Below, piece by piece: positions 35,023-46,910 of a DNA stretch of 64,000 bases (positions within the stretch are counted from its first letter, which is position 1; every line of letters starts with the position of its first letter). The translations under genes were made by a program, and so were the position numbers. The DNA comes from Tragulus kanchil (lineage: Eukaryota > Chordata > Mammalia > Artiodactyla > Tragulidae). Under the pieces are notes generated by a model that worked only from the letters and a program-made list of their open reading frames with translations, had not been told where the DNA came from and made no database searches. The DNA is taken from positions 66,674,001 to 66,738,000 of the forward strand of contig JAIOJX010000002.1 of assembly GCA_022376925.1 (NCBI GenBank), in the 5' to 3' direction.

Positions 35023-35159
35023 TGAGAAAAATTATACATAGGATTTTTACAAATATTAAATGAAGTATACACTTAGTGCAAGATAAACACAGAAGAAGGA
35101 ATGAAGTGAAAGAGCTCAATAAATGACAGACATCATATTATTATGTTTAAATATTAAGA

Positions 35160-35340
35160 AATTTAAACATTAGTAATTTATAGCATAAGTCAATAATTAG
35201 GAATAACTTTGTATGGTGACATATGGAAACTAGGCTTACTGTGAACATTCTGTAATGTATAAAAATGTTGAATCATTATGCTATGTACCTGAAGCTAATA
35301 TAGTATTGTAAGTCAATTAGTTTAATAAAAATAAATAAAC
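35160..35340 (+). mobile_element. L1 3'UTR end (L1MA/L1MB type)
   Basis: Characteristic run: tggtgacatatggaaactag, then aatcattatgctatgtacct, gaagctaatatagtattgta and agtcaattagtttaataaaa. Second copy at 36266-36446. Confidence 0.72.
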
Positions 35341-35747
35341 TATGGATAAAACATGATTGACAGTCATGTTTTACAAACTACAAATACAAAAAACATTTAA
35401 ACTTTACAAAAGGAGTTCTCTTCCAAAGAAGAATCTTGCATCTTCTCTGATATGGATGTCCAATGTGATTACAAATGAACATACTAAACTCAGAGGTAAT
35501 TTGGATAGTTTTAGCAGGAGTCAGAATGTCAAAATACCAAAATACTTCTGATATTTATCATATAGAAATATTACTTGTAAACAATGTAGTGAGGGAAAAG
35601 GATAAACAAAAGTCTTGTAACTGAATTTGTAAGGATTGCAGGTTCACTTGAAAGCTGGTACCACTTTCTAAAAGGTGGAAGAAAATTCAGCTTTGATATC
35701 ATGCTATAAAAACATTAAACATCTTCAACATCCAAAAGTACTCTCTA

Positions 35748-35931
35748 GGATGTGAGGGAGATCTGGCTGCAACATCTGTTACCCCATTGATCATCAAGGT
35801 TGATTCAGCTAATCTGGCTGGCTAGGCAGGTGTCCCCCTTCCTTCCTCACCGCTGCATGTGCGTCCTTCCCGAAGCTGCGTGCTCGGTCAAAGAGGATGA
35901 CCATCCCCGATAGAGGAGGATCAGTCTTTGA
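35748..35931 (+). pseudogene. RN7SK: 7SK RNA retropseudogene, cut by the D11 junction
   Basis: Same 5' end as the copy at 36854, truncated after 184 nt where D11 jumps back into the Bov-tA. See that entry. Confidence 0.88.
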
Positions 35932-36128
35932 GCCTGACTCTTTGCAGGACTATAGGTCACTAGGCTCCTCTGTCAATGGGATTTTTCCAGGCAAGAATAC
36001 TGGAATCGGTTGCCGTTTTCTCCTCCCGGGAATCTTCCTAACTCAGGGACTCAACCTGCATCTCCTCCATCTCCTGTATCTCTTGCATTGGCAGGTGGAT
36101 TCTTTACCACTGAGCTACGTGGGAAGCC
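35930..36128 (-). mobile_element. Bov-tA, antisense, truncated (second D11 copy)
   Basis: Begins at the D11 junction. Counterpart of 34824-35022. Confidence 0.82.
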
Positions 36129-36265
36129 TGAGAAAAATTATACATAGGATTTTTACAAATATTAAATGAAGTATACACTTAGTGCAAGATAAACACAGAA
36201 GAAGGAATGAAGTGAAAGAGCTCAATAAATGACAGACATCATATTATTATGTTTAAATATTAAGA

Positions 36266-36446
36266 AATTTAAACATTAGTAATTTATAGCATAAGTCAAT
36301 AATTAGGAATAACTTTGTATGGTGACATATGGAAACTAGGCTTACTGTGAACATTCTGTAATGTATAAAAATGTTGAATCATTATGCTATGTACCTGAAG
36401 CTAATATAGTATTGTAAGTCAATTAGTTTAATAAAAATAAATAAAC
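36266..36446 (+). mobile_element. L1 3'UTR end (second D11 copy)
   Basis: Counterpart of 35160-35340. Confidence 0.72.
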
Positions 36447-36853
36447 TATGGATAAAACATGATTGACAGTCATGTTTTACAAACTACAAATACAAAAAAC
36501 ATTTAAACTTTACAAAAGGAGTTCTCTTCCAAAGAAGAATCTTGCATCTTCTCTGATATGGATGTCCAATGTGATTACAAATGAACATACTAAACTCAGA
36601 GGTAATTTGGATAGTTTTAGCAGGAGTCAGAATGTCAAAATACCAAAATACTTCTGATATTTATCATATAGAAATATTACTTGTAAACAATGTAGTGAGG
36701 GAAAAGGATAAACAAAAGTCTTGTAACTGAATTTGTAAGGATTGCAGGTTCACTTGAAAGCTGGTACCACTTTCTAAAAGGTGGAAGAAAATTCAGCTTT
36801 GATATCATGCTATAAAAACATTAAACATCTTCAACATCCAAAAGTACTCTCTA

Positions 36854-37094
36854 GGATGTGAGGGAGATCTGGCTGCAACATCTGTTACCCCATTGATCAT
36901 CAAGGTTGATTCAGCTAATCTGGCTGGCTAGGCAGGTGTCCCCCTTCCTTCCTCACCGCTGCATGTGCGTCCTTCCCGAAGCTGCGTGCTCGGTCAAAGA
37001 GGATGACCATCCCCGATAGAGGAGGATCAGTCTTTGATCCAAGGGTATATGCGTAGCTGTGCTCCCCTGCTAGAACCTCCAAACAAGCTCTCAA
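36854..37094 (+). pseudogene. RN7SK: 7SK small nuclear RNA retropseudogene, 3' truncated
   Basis: Starts exactly at the 7SK 5' end (ggatgtgagggagatctggc) and follows the RNA for about 240 of its roughly 330 nt, through ggctggctaggcaggtgtcc, gaccatccccgatagaggag and tgctagaacctccaaacaag, ending at ctctcaa. 7SK RNA sequesters P-TEFb to restrain transcription elongation; this copy lacks the 3' third and has many substitutions, so it should be inactive. There is no poly(A) tail. A 13-bp direct repeat with one mismatch flanks it (aaaagtactctct at 36840-36852, aaaagtgctctct at 37094-37106), which fits a tailless L1-mediated retropseudogene. Confidence 0.9.
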
Positions 37095-37139
37095 AAGTGC
37101 TCTCTCTATTCTTAGATATTTTACATGATTTGAGAGAAT

Positions 37140-37381
37140 AATATTACCATTTATAAAAGAGATAACCAGTGCAAGTTGGATGCATGATGGAGGGCACCCA
37201 AAGCTGGTGTTCCAGAACAACCCAGAGGGATATGATGGGAAGGGACTTGGGAGGGGTGTTCAGGATTGGGGAGAAGCAGGTACACCTGTGGCTGATTCAT
37301 GATGATGTATGGCAAAAAACCATCACACTATTGTAAAGTAATTATACTCCAATCAAAATAAATCAATTGAAAATAAAAGAA
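37140..37381 (+). mobile_element. Artiodactyl L1 3' end
   Basis: The L1 3'UTR end common in ruminants: acttgggaggggtgttcagg, tgattcatgatgatgtatgg, attgtaaagtaattatactc and an A-rich end. 5' truncated. It is the same 3' end type as the antisense L1 at 8545, but unlike the one at 61120-61424. Confidence 0.8.
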
Positions 37382-38537
37382 ATTTTACAGAACTGTGGGT
37401 CATTTTCATGATTTTTAAAAAAATTCTACTTTGTTTCATAATTATTAAGGACTTGTATTTTTTCTTCTGGATCATAAGAATCTGAAGACCTGAATAATAT
37501 CATTCATCACTGCTTTCTTTCCCTACATACCTATCATGTACCTTGAAACTCATTAAAATTGGCTTGTGGATGAAAAGTTGAAAATAATTCTTCTAAAAAT
37601 AACTGACATCCATGAAAAAGCTGTTTAAATTCAGGAGTACTTTGCCCTCTTGTCACAGAGAAAGACAACTTTCTCTTTACCCGTTTTCTTACCCTAACAA
37701 ACAGAGAGAGACCAGACAGGAGCTAAGAGTAAGATTTATCAAGGAATGTATGCTTCCAATTTTTTAAGTTAAAAGCCTTCAGATGCTTTAAGAGTAGATC
37801 TTTCTGAGAGGCAGATCAAATGCCCTTAGTTTGGAAGCTATCAGACACACTGCCCCATCATTCAACCAGAAAGCTTACTACTTTGTTCATCATTCAAGAA
37901 GTATGCTACTTTATGGTAGATACCAGTATTAAAAATTTTAATGGACCCAGTTTCTCTCCAACTACCTACAGTACAACTACCTACTTTAAGGAAAAGGCAA
38001 TAGATACAGAATATTCAATGACACATATTCCTACTGAGGCCTTTGGTGTTTACTTTAATCTTCTCTCTCCCACCCCCAGACCACTTCTAAGGATCTCTTG
38101 TTACCATGCAGCAGAGGATTACATGACAAATCACTGTCTAAATATTATTATTCATTAAGCCAAAGACAGCTTTATTTTGAAGAGTGGCTTAAAAATTGCA
38201 CCTTACTAAGTGCATAAAACTCCTTAAGTGCCAGATGGTTTCGTTTCAAATTTAAGTTGCTGATCTTCCCATGACACTTGCCAGAAGAAAGTTTAGGACA
38301 CCTCTTCACATGTTTCTTGAAGTAGCCTCTTGATACTAAGGAAGCCTCTCCAGATGTAACTCAGTAAAGATAATACCTTGCAAGTCATAAATAAAATGGC
38401 CTCTATTAAGCTCACACCAGGAGACTGTCAGTCCATAGGAAAGCTTTTTTCCCTCCAGCAAAACTCAGCAAACAAGATAGCAGAGAACTGAAGGTACAGG
38501 GTGTAGTTCTTACTCTGCTTATACACTGGAATAATCC
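37382..38537. other. Unrecognised DNA
   Basis: About 1.15 kb. A plus-strand frame of 112 codons (37820-38158) is the longest here; I see no domain, signal peptide or family resemblance and do not call it a gene. Confidence 0.4.
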
Positions 38538-38643
38538 CAGATCACCTGAATATGAATTTCTCAGGAAGGAGGTCAAGACATTGGTATTTTTCCTAAAAGC
38601 TCATTTTGTGATTCTAATGTTCAGCCAGGTTGAGAACCAGTGC
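38538..38643 (+). mobile_element. MER5-like hAT-Charlie DNA transposon fragment
   Basis: tgattctaatgttcagccag followed by gttgagaaccagtgc matches the terminal part of MER5-type non-autonomous hAT elements. Upstream, atgaatttctcaggaagg fits the same family. Confidence 0.62.
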
Positions 38644-39056
38644 TATGGGACCTACTGGCAAAAGGATCATACTTTTTCCTCAAGACAAAAAACCTACACA
38701 TGCACGTTATTTCTACAAAGACAGTTGTAAAATGAGGCCAAAAAATTCATGTACAATCTTGATTTCTAGAGATGGCGATTACTATAACCCTGGTGTGTTT
38801 TCTTCCATATTCTTCACTATGCATGCCTGTGTGAAAATATGTGTGAATACATAAACACCATTTTGTTTCTTGCATTTTGATGTTTCTTCATGCATCATAA
38901 AAATATTTAGAAACATTATTTCACACGAAAATGATTGATAATGTAGGGGAAAATGGTCAGTGCAATTTAGTCTTTTTTATTCTATAATACCTAATTCCAA
39001 AAGTCTAGTCCATCATTTAGAATGACCTTATCAGCAGGAAAGCATTTCCTCTGACT
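38644..39056. other. Unrecognised DNA
   Basis: No supported element. Confidence 0.35.
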
Positions 39057-39352
39057 TATTCTCTCTGTCTTTGCTTTCCTCTCCTTCCCTTCCTCCTCTT
39101 CTTCCTCCCTTCTTCCTTTTCTCCCTCACTTCTTTTTTTTTTTTTCAAAAAAATTTTTTAAAACTTTTGGCCACATCGTTGGGCAAGTGGGATCTTAGTT
39201 TCTAAACCAGGGATTGAATCTGGGCACTCTGTATTGGAAGTGCAGAGTCTAAACCACTGGAACACCAGGGAAGTCCCCTTCCTTCCTTCTTTCCATCCTT
39301 CCATTCCTCCCTCCCTTCTTCTCTCCCTTTCTTCATTTATTCCTTCCTTTCT
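39057..39352. repeat. Pyrimidine-rich (CTTCC)n-type tract split by a SINE
   Basis: C/T-only stretches at 39057-39135 and 39278-39352 form one degenerate polypyrimidine simple repeat. An antisense CHR SINE interrupts it. Confidence 0.85.
39130..39278 (-). mobile_element. CHR-type SINE fragment, antisense
   Basis: Poly-T start, then gggatcttagtttctaaacc (CHR body complement), ending at aacaccagggaagtcccc. Confidence 0.82.
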
Positions 39353-40101
39353 TTTTGTTTTTGAAAAAGTTAATTTATAAAAGAGGTTTTTCAAACAAAT
39401 TACATTTTTCAAACAAATTACAATGAACACCCTAGTCACAGAAGTGGTACTGAAAATACTTAATAATCCTATGTCATAGACACTTAACAATAAAAAAGGA
39501 TCTCAACTTTAGTGCTAGATGAAGATTGTAGTGATCCCTTGTTAGACTAGGCATTGATCCTTTGTTGCTGGGTCACAAAGAACACCACTGCAGAGGGTAA
39601 GATGGCTAAGTTAGCGGTAAGAAACTCAAGGATCTTAGTGCAGCAATCATTTGCAGAAGTTTCTGTGTCTTAAGAATTAGCATAGCTATAACATTGTCTG
39701 CTGGTTGAATCTAAATTGTGCTTACACATCAATCTTAACAGGTACATGAGTCTGTTAAACAGTTAGGATGTAATTGCTAGTTCAATGAAAATTTATATTC
39801 AGATAAATAGTACAAACTACTTTTCAAAAAAGTATTGTGATTTATTCTCCTTCTAGAAAACTTCATCAACAATATCATTTTATCGTCTATCTATGGGCAT
39901 ATAGATATTTGAATACTTAGTATTAGCAAACTGTAATCCTTGCTTATTACCTATTTAGAGAAATTTGTATCAGTTCTAAAACTTATGAGTGAGGTTCAGT
40001 GTCATCTCGTAAATTTATATGATTAGTGTTTCATTTTCTAAGGCCAGCCACTTTGAGTCCTTTACTATTAAGTTTTTATTTGTTTTTCTTAATGGAGCTT
40101 C
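39353..40101. other. Unrecognised AT-rich DNA
   Basis: No element or gene supported. It contains a tandem pair of ttttcaaacaaattaca at 39388-39422. Confidence 0.4.
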
Positions 40102-42199
40102 AAATTAGAATTTAAAATTATATTAAATAAATGAGTCCCTTTTCTACCATATTTGTCATGCTCATTTTTTCCAGTTTGTATATTTTGGCTTAATCAATAT
40201 TTTTAAATACAGAAAAAACTCTCATTTCTATCTAGTCAAAATTATCAGTCTTTTCCTTCTGAATTCTGGGTCTTATATCACTTTTTAAAAGCCTTTACTA
40301 TTCCAATTTTATTAAAAACAGTCATCTGAGTTTTTTAAAGCTACTTTTATGGTTTTAGTTAAAAATTTTTTGATCCATCTGGAATTTATTTTAGTGTAAT
40401 GAGTGAGGTAGGAATCTAGCTTAATTATTTTCCAAATGGCTAGCCAGTCATCCCAACACCATTTAATGACTAATCAGTCTTTCCTCCACAGATTATGCTA
40501 AATTCTCAAATGAACTTGCATTCATCTTTAGATTTTCTAATCTGTTCCACTGATCTTTGTATTCCTGTTCTAGTATCACACTATATTAATTCCTTTATGT
40601 TTTAATATTAAGTAGGGATGTCTCACTTCGTTACTCTTTCAGATTTTTCTCAATAATTTGATGTATCCAATAAATCATCTGCCATGAAAATTTTTGAATT
40701 ATTTCTTTACATTTCACAAAATCATTCTCTAATTGGAATCAGAATGAATTCATAAATTAAATTATATAATTGATATAATTACAATAATGAACATTTATAT
40801 AGAAGAAAATGTTATGTTTTCTTATATATTGACATCCTAAATAGAACTTTCTTCCTTGTTTTTTTTTTAATAAAGTTTATTGCTAGATTTTTGATTGATG
40901 ATTTCAATTGTAAGTTGGATCTTTTCTTTATAATCTCGAGCTAAGTTTTTGCTGTGCCAGGAAAGTTAATGAGTTCTTTGTTTATTTTGCTAACTAGTAC
41001 ATTTAGTAAATTCTAAACAATTCCCATTATTTTAACTTGTTTTTCCAGGTTTTCTAGATAAACAACCACCACCTTACTTGCAAATACTGTCTTCTCTCTT
41101 ACAATATTTGTACCTTATATTTATTTTCTCATCTAATTTCATTTTTAAATTAGAATTTAAAATTATATTAAATAAATGAGTCCCTTTTCTACCATATTTG
41201 TCATGCTCATTTTTTCCAGTTTGTATATTTTGGCTTAATCAATATTTTAAATACAGAAAAAACTCTCATTTCTATCTAGTCAAAATTATCAGTCTTTTCC
41301 TTCTGAATTCTGGGTCTTATATCACTTTTTAAAAGCCTTTACTATTCCAATTTTATTAAAAACAGTCATCTGAGTTTTTTAAAGCTACTTTTATGGTTTT
41401 AGTTAAAAATTTTTTGATCCATCTGGAATTTATTTTAGTGTAATGAGTGAGGTAGGAATCTAGCTTAATTATTTTCCAAATGGCTAGCCAGTCATCCCAA
41501 CACCATTTAATGACTAATCAGTCTTTCCTCCACAGATTATGCTAAATTCTCAAATGAACTTGCATTCATCTTTAGATTTTCTAATCTGTTCCACTGATCT
41601 TTGTATTCCTGTTCTAGTATCACACTATATTAATTCCTTTATGTTTTAATATTAAGTAGGGATGTCTCACTTCGTTACTCTTTCAGATTTTTCTCAATAA
41701 TTTGATGTATCCAATAAATCATCTGCCATGAAAATTTTTGAATTATTTCTTTACATTTCACAAAATCATTCTCTAATTGGAATCAGAATGAATTCATAAA
41801 TTAAATTATATAATTGATATAATTACAATAATGAACATTTATATAGAAGAAAATGTTATGTTTTCTTATATATTGACATCCTAAATAGAACTTTCTTCCT
41901 TGTTTTTTTTTTAATAAAGTTTATTGCTAGATTTTTGATTGATGATTTCAATTGTAAGTTGGATCTTTTCTTTATAATCTCGAGCTAAGTTTTTGCTGTG
42001 CCAGGAAAGTTAATGAGTTCTTTGTTTATTTTGCTAACTAGTACATTTAGTAAATTCTAAACAATTCCCATTATTTTAACTTGTTTTTACCAGGTTTTCT
42101 AGATAAACAACCACCACCTTACTTGCAAATACTGTCTTCTCTCTTACAATATTTGTACCTTATATTTATTTTCTCATCTAATTTCATTTTTTAAATTAG
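40102..42199. repeat. Tandem duplication D12 (40102-41153 and 41147-42199)
   Basis: Head-to-tail, offset 1045 bp (the shortest of the set), with 7 bp shared at the junction (aaattag, 41147-41153). Differences are single-base homopolymer changes (a T run near 40202 and 41245, one near 41045). Confidence 0.97.
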
Positions 42200-42380
42200 G
42201 AAAAACATTCAAGTAATAAGAAAAAATGAGGAGTTTTTCCTGGGACAAAGCTATATCAAAATCTTCAGTTAAAATGAAATAATAAGGATAACTTTTCTCA
42301 TTCAGGAAGCTACTTTTTTTTATAGTCTTTACTATGGGAATCATTCTTGGTCTTATTTTCAAGCTCAAGGCATACCTCCT
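40130..42380 (-). mobile_element. Ancient L1 ORF2 fragment, antisense
   Basis: The plus strand is the complement of L1 ORF2: ttgatccatctggaatttat, atggctagccagtcatccca with acaccattt, then ccaggttttctagataaaca and, at 42290-42350, the next ORF2 block. Strongly diverged, no frame. D12 and D13 make the middle appear two to three times. Confidence 0.75.
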
Positions 42381-44176
42381 GCCCTATAATTGGTCTAATA
42401 ATTTTAAAATAAAAACACTGATAGCTGTGGACAGTTATAAATAACCAAAATGGAAGTCATTCGCACCATACTTTCAAAATGCACTTGTTTAGCTTTATTT
42501 TGCCAATAATTTAAACCATATGGAAAGAGCAAATTCCCCTGCACAAACACATTCTACAAGTGGCATGCACAATAAATGATAGCATTTGACAAGTTCCTAC
42601 CAGTTTATTTCTTTTCAGAGACAGAAAAGCCAGTTGTTACAATCAGTGTAAAGTGAAAAAATATGTACTTTACCAATCTAGGAGGTTTTTTGGCCTGTGT
42701 TAAATCATGTTTATACAACAGCAGCTTTGCTGGACAGGTTGCCATATATCCACTCCTGTTCCCTTTGCTCCTGTTCCAGAAGCTGAAGGGTCAATGATAT
42801 AGTGGTGCCTAGTGAACACCATTTGGTTATGAGGTTGATGACTTTTTGAAGCATGGAGTTGAAGACGTCAGTGGACTTCCAGATGTTCCAATTCCTTGAA
42901 GATCAACTTGAGAATCTGAAACTGAGCTTCATTCCACCTATAAAACACCAACTCAGGCTTCTCAGCTGAGACACTGTAGGACTGCTATTGGAAAAGCCAC
43001 CAAGTGGGACTAATACACAGAAGCTAATTACTTAAAGTGCTGACCCCCCCAAAAAAAAACCTCGATTTTGATTGATGATTTCAATTGTAAGTTGGATCTT
43101 TTCTTTATAATCTCGAGCTAAGTTTTGCTGTGCCAGGAAAGTTAATGAGTTCTTTGTTTATTTTGCTAACTAGTACATTTAGTAAATTCTAAACAATTCC
43201 CATTATTTTAACTTGTTTTTACCAGGTTTTCTAGATAAACAACCACCACCTTACTTGCAAATACTGTCTTCTCTCTTACAATATTTGTACCTTATATTTA
43301 TTTTCTCATCTAATTTCATTTTTTAAATTAGGAAAAACATTCAAGTAATAAGAAAAAATGAGGAGTTTTTCCTGGGACAAAGCTATATCAAAATCTTCAG
43401 TTAAAATGAAATAATAAGGATAACTTTTCTCATTCAGGAAGCTACTTTTTTTTATAGTCTTTACTATGGGAATCATTCTTGGTCTTATTTTCAAGCTCAA
43501 GGCATACCTCCTGCCCTATAATTGGTCTAATAATTTTAAAATAAAAACACTGATAGCTGTGGACAGTTATAAATAACCAAAATGGAAGTCATTCGCACCA
43601 TACTTTCAAAATGCACTTGTTTAGCTTTATTTTGCCAATAATTTAAACCATATGGAAAGAGCAAATTCCCCTGCACAAACACATTCTACAAGTGGCATGC
43701 ACAATAAATGATAGCATTTGACAAGTTCCTACCAGTTTATTTCTTTTCAGAGACAGAAAAGCCAGTTGTTACAATCAGTGTAAAGTGAAAAAATATGTAC
43801 TTTACCAATCTAGGAGGTTTTTTGGCCTGTGTTAAATCATGTTTATACAACAGCAGCTTTGCTGGACAGGTTGCCATATATCCACTCCTGTTCCCTTTGC
43901 TCCTGTTCCAGAAGCTGAAGGGTCAATGATATAGTGGTGCCTAGTGAACACCATTTGGTTATGAGGTTGATGACTTTTTGAAGCATGGAGTTGAAGACGT
44001 CAGTGGACTTCCAGATGTTCCAATTCCTTGAAGATCAACTTGAGAATCTGAAACTGAGCTTCATTCCACCTATAAAACACCAACTCAGGCTTCTCAGCTG
44101 AGACACTGTAGGACTGCTATTGGAAAAAGCCACCAAGTGGGACTAATACACAGAAGCTAATTACTTAAAGTGCTGA
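41930..44176. repeat. Tandem duplication D13 (41930-43043 and 43064-44176)
   Basis: Offset 1134 bp, later 1132 because T runs lose bases in copy 2 (agtttttgctg versus agttttgctg). The 20-bp spacer is a C run, an A run and ctc (43044-43063), unlike either flank. It overlaps 270 bp of D12 copy 2, so one segment is present three times (40885, 41930, 43064). Identical 64-codon minus-strand frames (42174-42368, 43306-43500) come from old L1 and are not genes. Confidence 0.96.
42381..43043. other. Unrecognised DNA (repeated at 43513-44176)
   Basis: About 660 bp inside D13 with no family I can name. Confidence 0.4.
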
Positions 44177-45340
44177 TTCCTCCTCCCTTCTGTAGTGAGG
44201 GGGATAGAAGTGAAAGAACCTAAGGACACCCAAATTCAAACTGTTAACATTCTCTCTTTTTTCACTTTTTTCGCATGAGATGAAAAGCAATCCCTCTGGT
44301 GTGCTTATGTGCACCATGGCCCTTTTCCTATATATCTAACACCAGGGCCTGTAGCATAAGCAGAGAGATAGGTAAGAAGATGAGAATGTCCAGCTAGTTA
44401 ATTCTATTATCTTTCCAGGTGAACATAAGTAGCCCTTTCTCATTGTAAAACTGAATTTCCCCCACTTTAAGGAAAGCATTAAATTGATGATTTGGTTATG
44501 GTTAATATTTTAGTTTGATTTCTACTAAAGATTTACTACTCTTTGAGGGTTTTAAACTAAACAACTTACAAAAATTTAATGACTAATTCTGGTGAAACTG
44601 TAATGATCACTGTCATTGTCTATCCTGGTCACCCATATAATGTGAAAGATGAGTTTTATTGGAGTAATAATTCTGAATTTAATTATTTTGTATCAAATTA
44701 TATTGATTCTTCCAGAAGGAGAAGCAGGCAACAAAATTTTAAGAAAGTGTTCCATAAAATTTTAACCTTGAGAAACTCTATTTACTAAATAAAATTCACT
44801 GGGAGTTGAATAAGGGGAAGAAATTGACATAGTATCTTTCTTTGTGTGTGTGTGTGTGTGTCTGTTTAGACATACCCTGTACCTTACCACTGTATTTAGG
44901 GTCTATTTCTTCTCGAGAAGTACTGATAAAATCTCTCTATAACTCTTTACATAATTTAAAAAGTTCTGTTAGTTATGTTGATAAAAATCATTTCCATTTT
45001 CCTAATACTGGGAAATTTGTTGATCCTTTAATGAATTAATTGGGGCCTTTTCAGTAGTAAGACATGGAATCATAAATGGTTTTGAGGAAACGTTATAGTT
45101 TATTGATATATATAACTAGAAAGGATAAAAAACTAAGTCAAGAAGTCAAGGAAGAACTGAATTGGAGATAGAACTCACTGCTATCAGGATTCTGTTCATG
45201 TCTCTACTTGTCTATACTTAAATTGAGTTTTTATTTTCACTTCACACAACCAGAATCTCCATTCTTTCATTCATTTTGTTGCAAAACAGAAGGTTCATAA
45301 GAAGTAAAGAAGATGGGATAATGATTAAGTCACTCCTTCC
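44177..45340. other. Unrecognised DNA with a (TG)n microsatellite
   Basis: A (TG)n tract of about 20 bp lies at 44842-44861. Frames of 65-69 codons beside it have no domain. Confidence 0.45.
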
Positions 45341-45805
45341 TTTGATTTACTAAATATATAAACTTTTGCAGTATAAAATGTTTAGTATTTAGAAGTAATT
45401 TTCTAAGTCTGAAGAGTCACAGCAGTTATTCAATCTGATGACTTGTGTAGATGGCAGTACCATAGTTGGGAGGGGGACAAACCTCTATCAAATTCCTTAA
45501 TTAAAAAACAATCCTTAATTTTCATGAGGTTTTTCTGAGGAGTTGAGGGAAAAAATCTCTGTCTCTAGTATACCTAGATAGATTGGTAATCTTAAAGACC
45601 CTCTGAAATCTCTGCTTTGCAACTTCCAGGTAAAAGTGGATAATTGAGAATACATCCAATTTTATTCCCTCCCCAGACCCACCAAGAAAAATCAGAAAAT
45701 AGATTTTTGGTTTTTATAACTATTTTTAGTATAAAATAAATATAAATATTTTTAGTGTAATTTAGTAAAATTTTTTCACTTAATATTTTTGTATCATTTT
45801 AAAGG

Positions 45806-46250
45806 TTGTTGTTGTTGTAAGTTTTGTCCAACCCTTTCTGACCCCATAAACTACAGCACACCAGGCTTCCCTGTCCTTCACTATCTCCCAGAATTTGTCC
45901 AAACTTATTTCCATTGCGTCAGTGATGCCATCTTATCCTCTGTCACCTCTCCTGTCCTGAATCTTTTCCAGCATTGGGGTCTTTTTCGAATGTGTCAGGT
46001 GGCCAAAGTATTGGAGCTTCAGCTTCAGCACCAGTCCTTCCTATTAATGTTCAGAGTTGCTTTTCTTTAGGATTGCCTCCCTTTATCTCCTTGCTGCCCA
46101 AGTGACTCTCAAGAGTCTTCTCCAGCATCACAGTTTGAAAGCATCACTTCTTTGGTACTCGGTCTTCTTAATAGTCCAACTCTTACATGCATACAGCTAT
46201 TACAAAATATTGGCTATATTTCCCATGTTGGATAGTACATCCTTGAGCTT
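45806..46250 (-). mobile_element. BovB LINE 3' end, antisense
   Basis: Complement of the last 450 bp of BovB: the 3' tail region (accccataaactacagcaca), then ggtggccaaagtattggagc and cttctccagcatcacagttt from the end of ORF2. Frames of 93 and 68 codons here are remnants. Duplicated at 46911-47355. Confidence 0.88.
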
Positions 46251-46261
46251 GTCTTATACCT

Positions 46262-46415
46262 AATAGTTTGTACCTCTCTCTTCAGACCCCTGTATCACAC
46301 CTGCAACTGGTAACCAGTAGGTTGTTCTCTATATTTATGAGTCTGCTTCTTTTCTGTTATATTTACTAATTTGTTGTATTTTTTAGATTTCACATATAAG
46401 TGATATGATTCAATA
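46262..46415 (-). mobile_element. L1 3' fragment, antisense
   Basis: gatttcacatataagtgata is the complement of an L1 3'UTR landmark, with diverged L1 sequence before it. Cut by the D14 junction. Fuller copy at 47367-47633. Confidence 0.65.
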
Positions 46416-46910
46416 GGATTTTTAGCCTAATGTCTTCTCCCAAAGCTTTGATTTACTAAATATATAAACTTTGCAGTATAAAATGTTTAGTATTTAGAAG
46501 TAATTTTCTAAGTCTGAAGAGTCACAGCAGTTATTCAATCTGATGACTTGTGTAGATGGCAGTACCATAGTTGGGAGGGGGACAAACCTCTATCAAATTC
46601 CTTAATTAAAAAACAATCCTTAATTTTCATGAGGTTTTTCTGAGGAGTTGAGGGAAAAAATCTCTGTCTCTAGTATACCTAGATAGATTGGTAATCTTAA
46701 AGACCCTCTGAAATCTCTGCTTTGCAACTTCCAGGTAAAAGTGGATAATTGAGAATACATCCAATTTTATTCCCTCCCCAGACCCACCAAGAAAAATCAG
46801 AAAATAGATTTTTGGTTTTTATAACTATTTTTAGTATAAAATAAATATAAATATTTTTAGTGTAATTTAGTAAAATTTTTTCACTTAATATTTTTGTATC
46901 ATTTTAAAGG

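Larger units (their letters stand above)
34824..37037. repeat. Tandem duplication D11 (34824-35931 and 35930-37037)
   Basis: Head-to-tail with 2 bp (ga) shared at the junction, offset 1106 bp, and no internal difference that I noticed. The junction joins the middle of the 7SK pseudogene to the inside of the Bov-tA. The unit therefore begins inside one retroelement and ends inside another, with no homology between the ends. Confidence 0.97.

Noticed and set aside
36915..37220. 101-codon minus-strand open frame
   Set aside because: It runs antisense through the 7SK retropseudogene; the frame is accidental.
37820..38158. 112-codon plus-strand frame in non-repeat DNA
   Set aside because: No domain, no splice or promoter context, and its length is within chance for a 64-kb AT-rich window.
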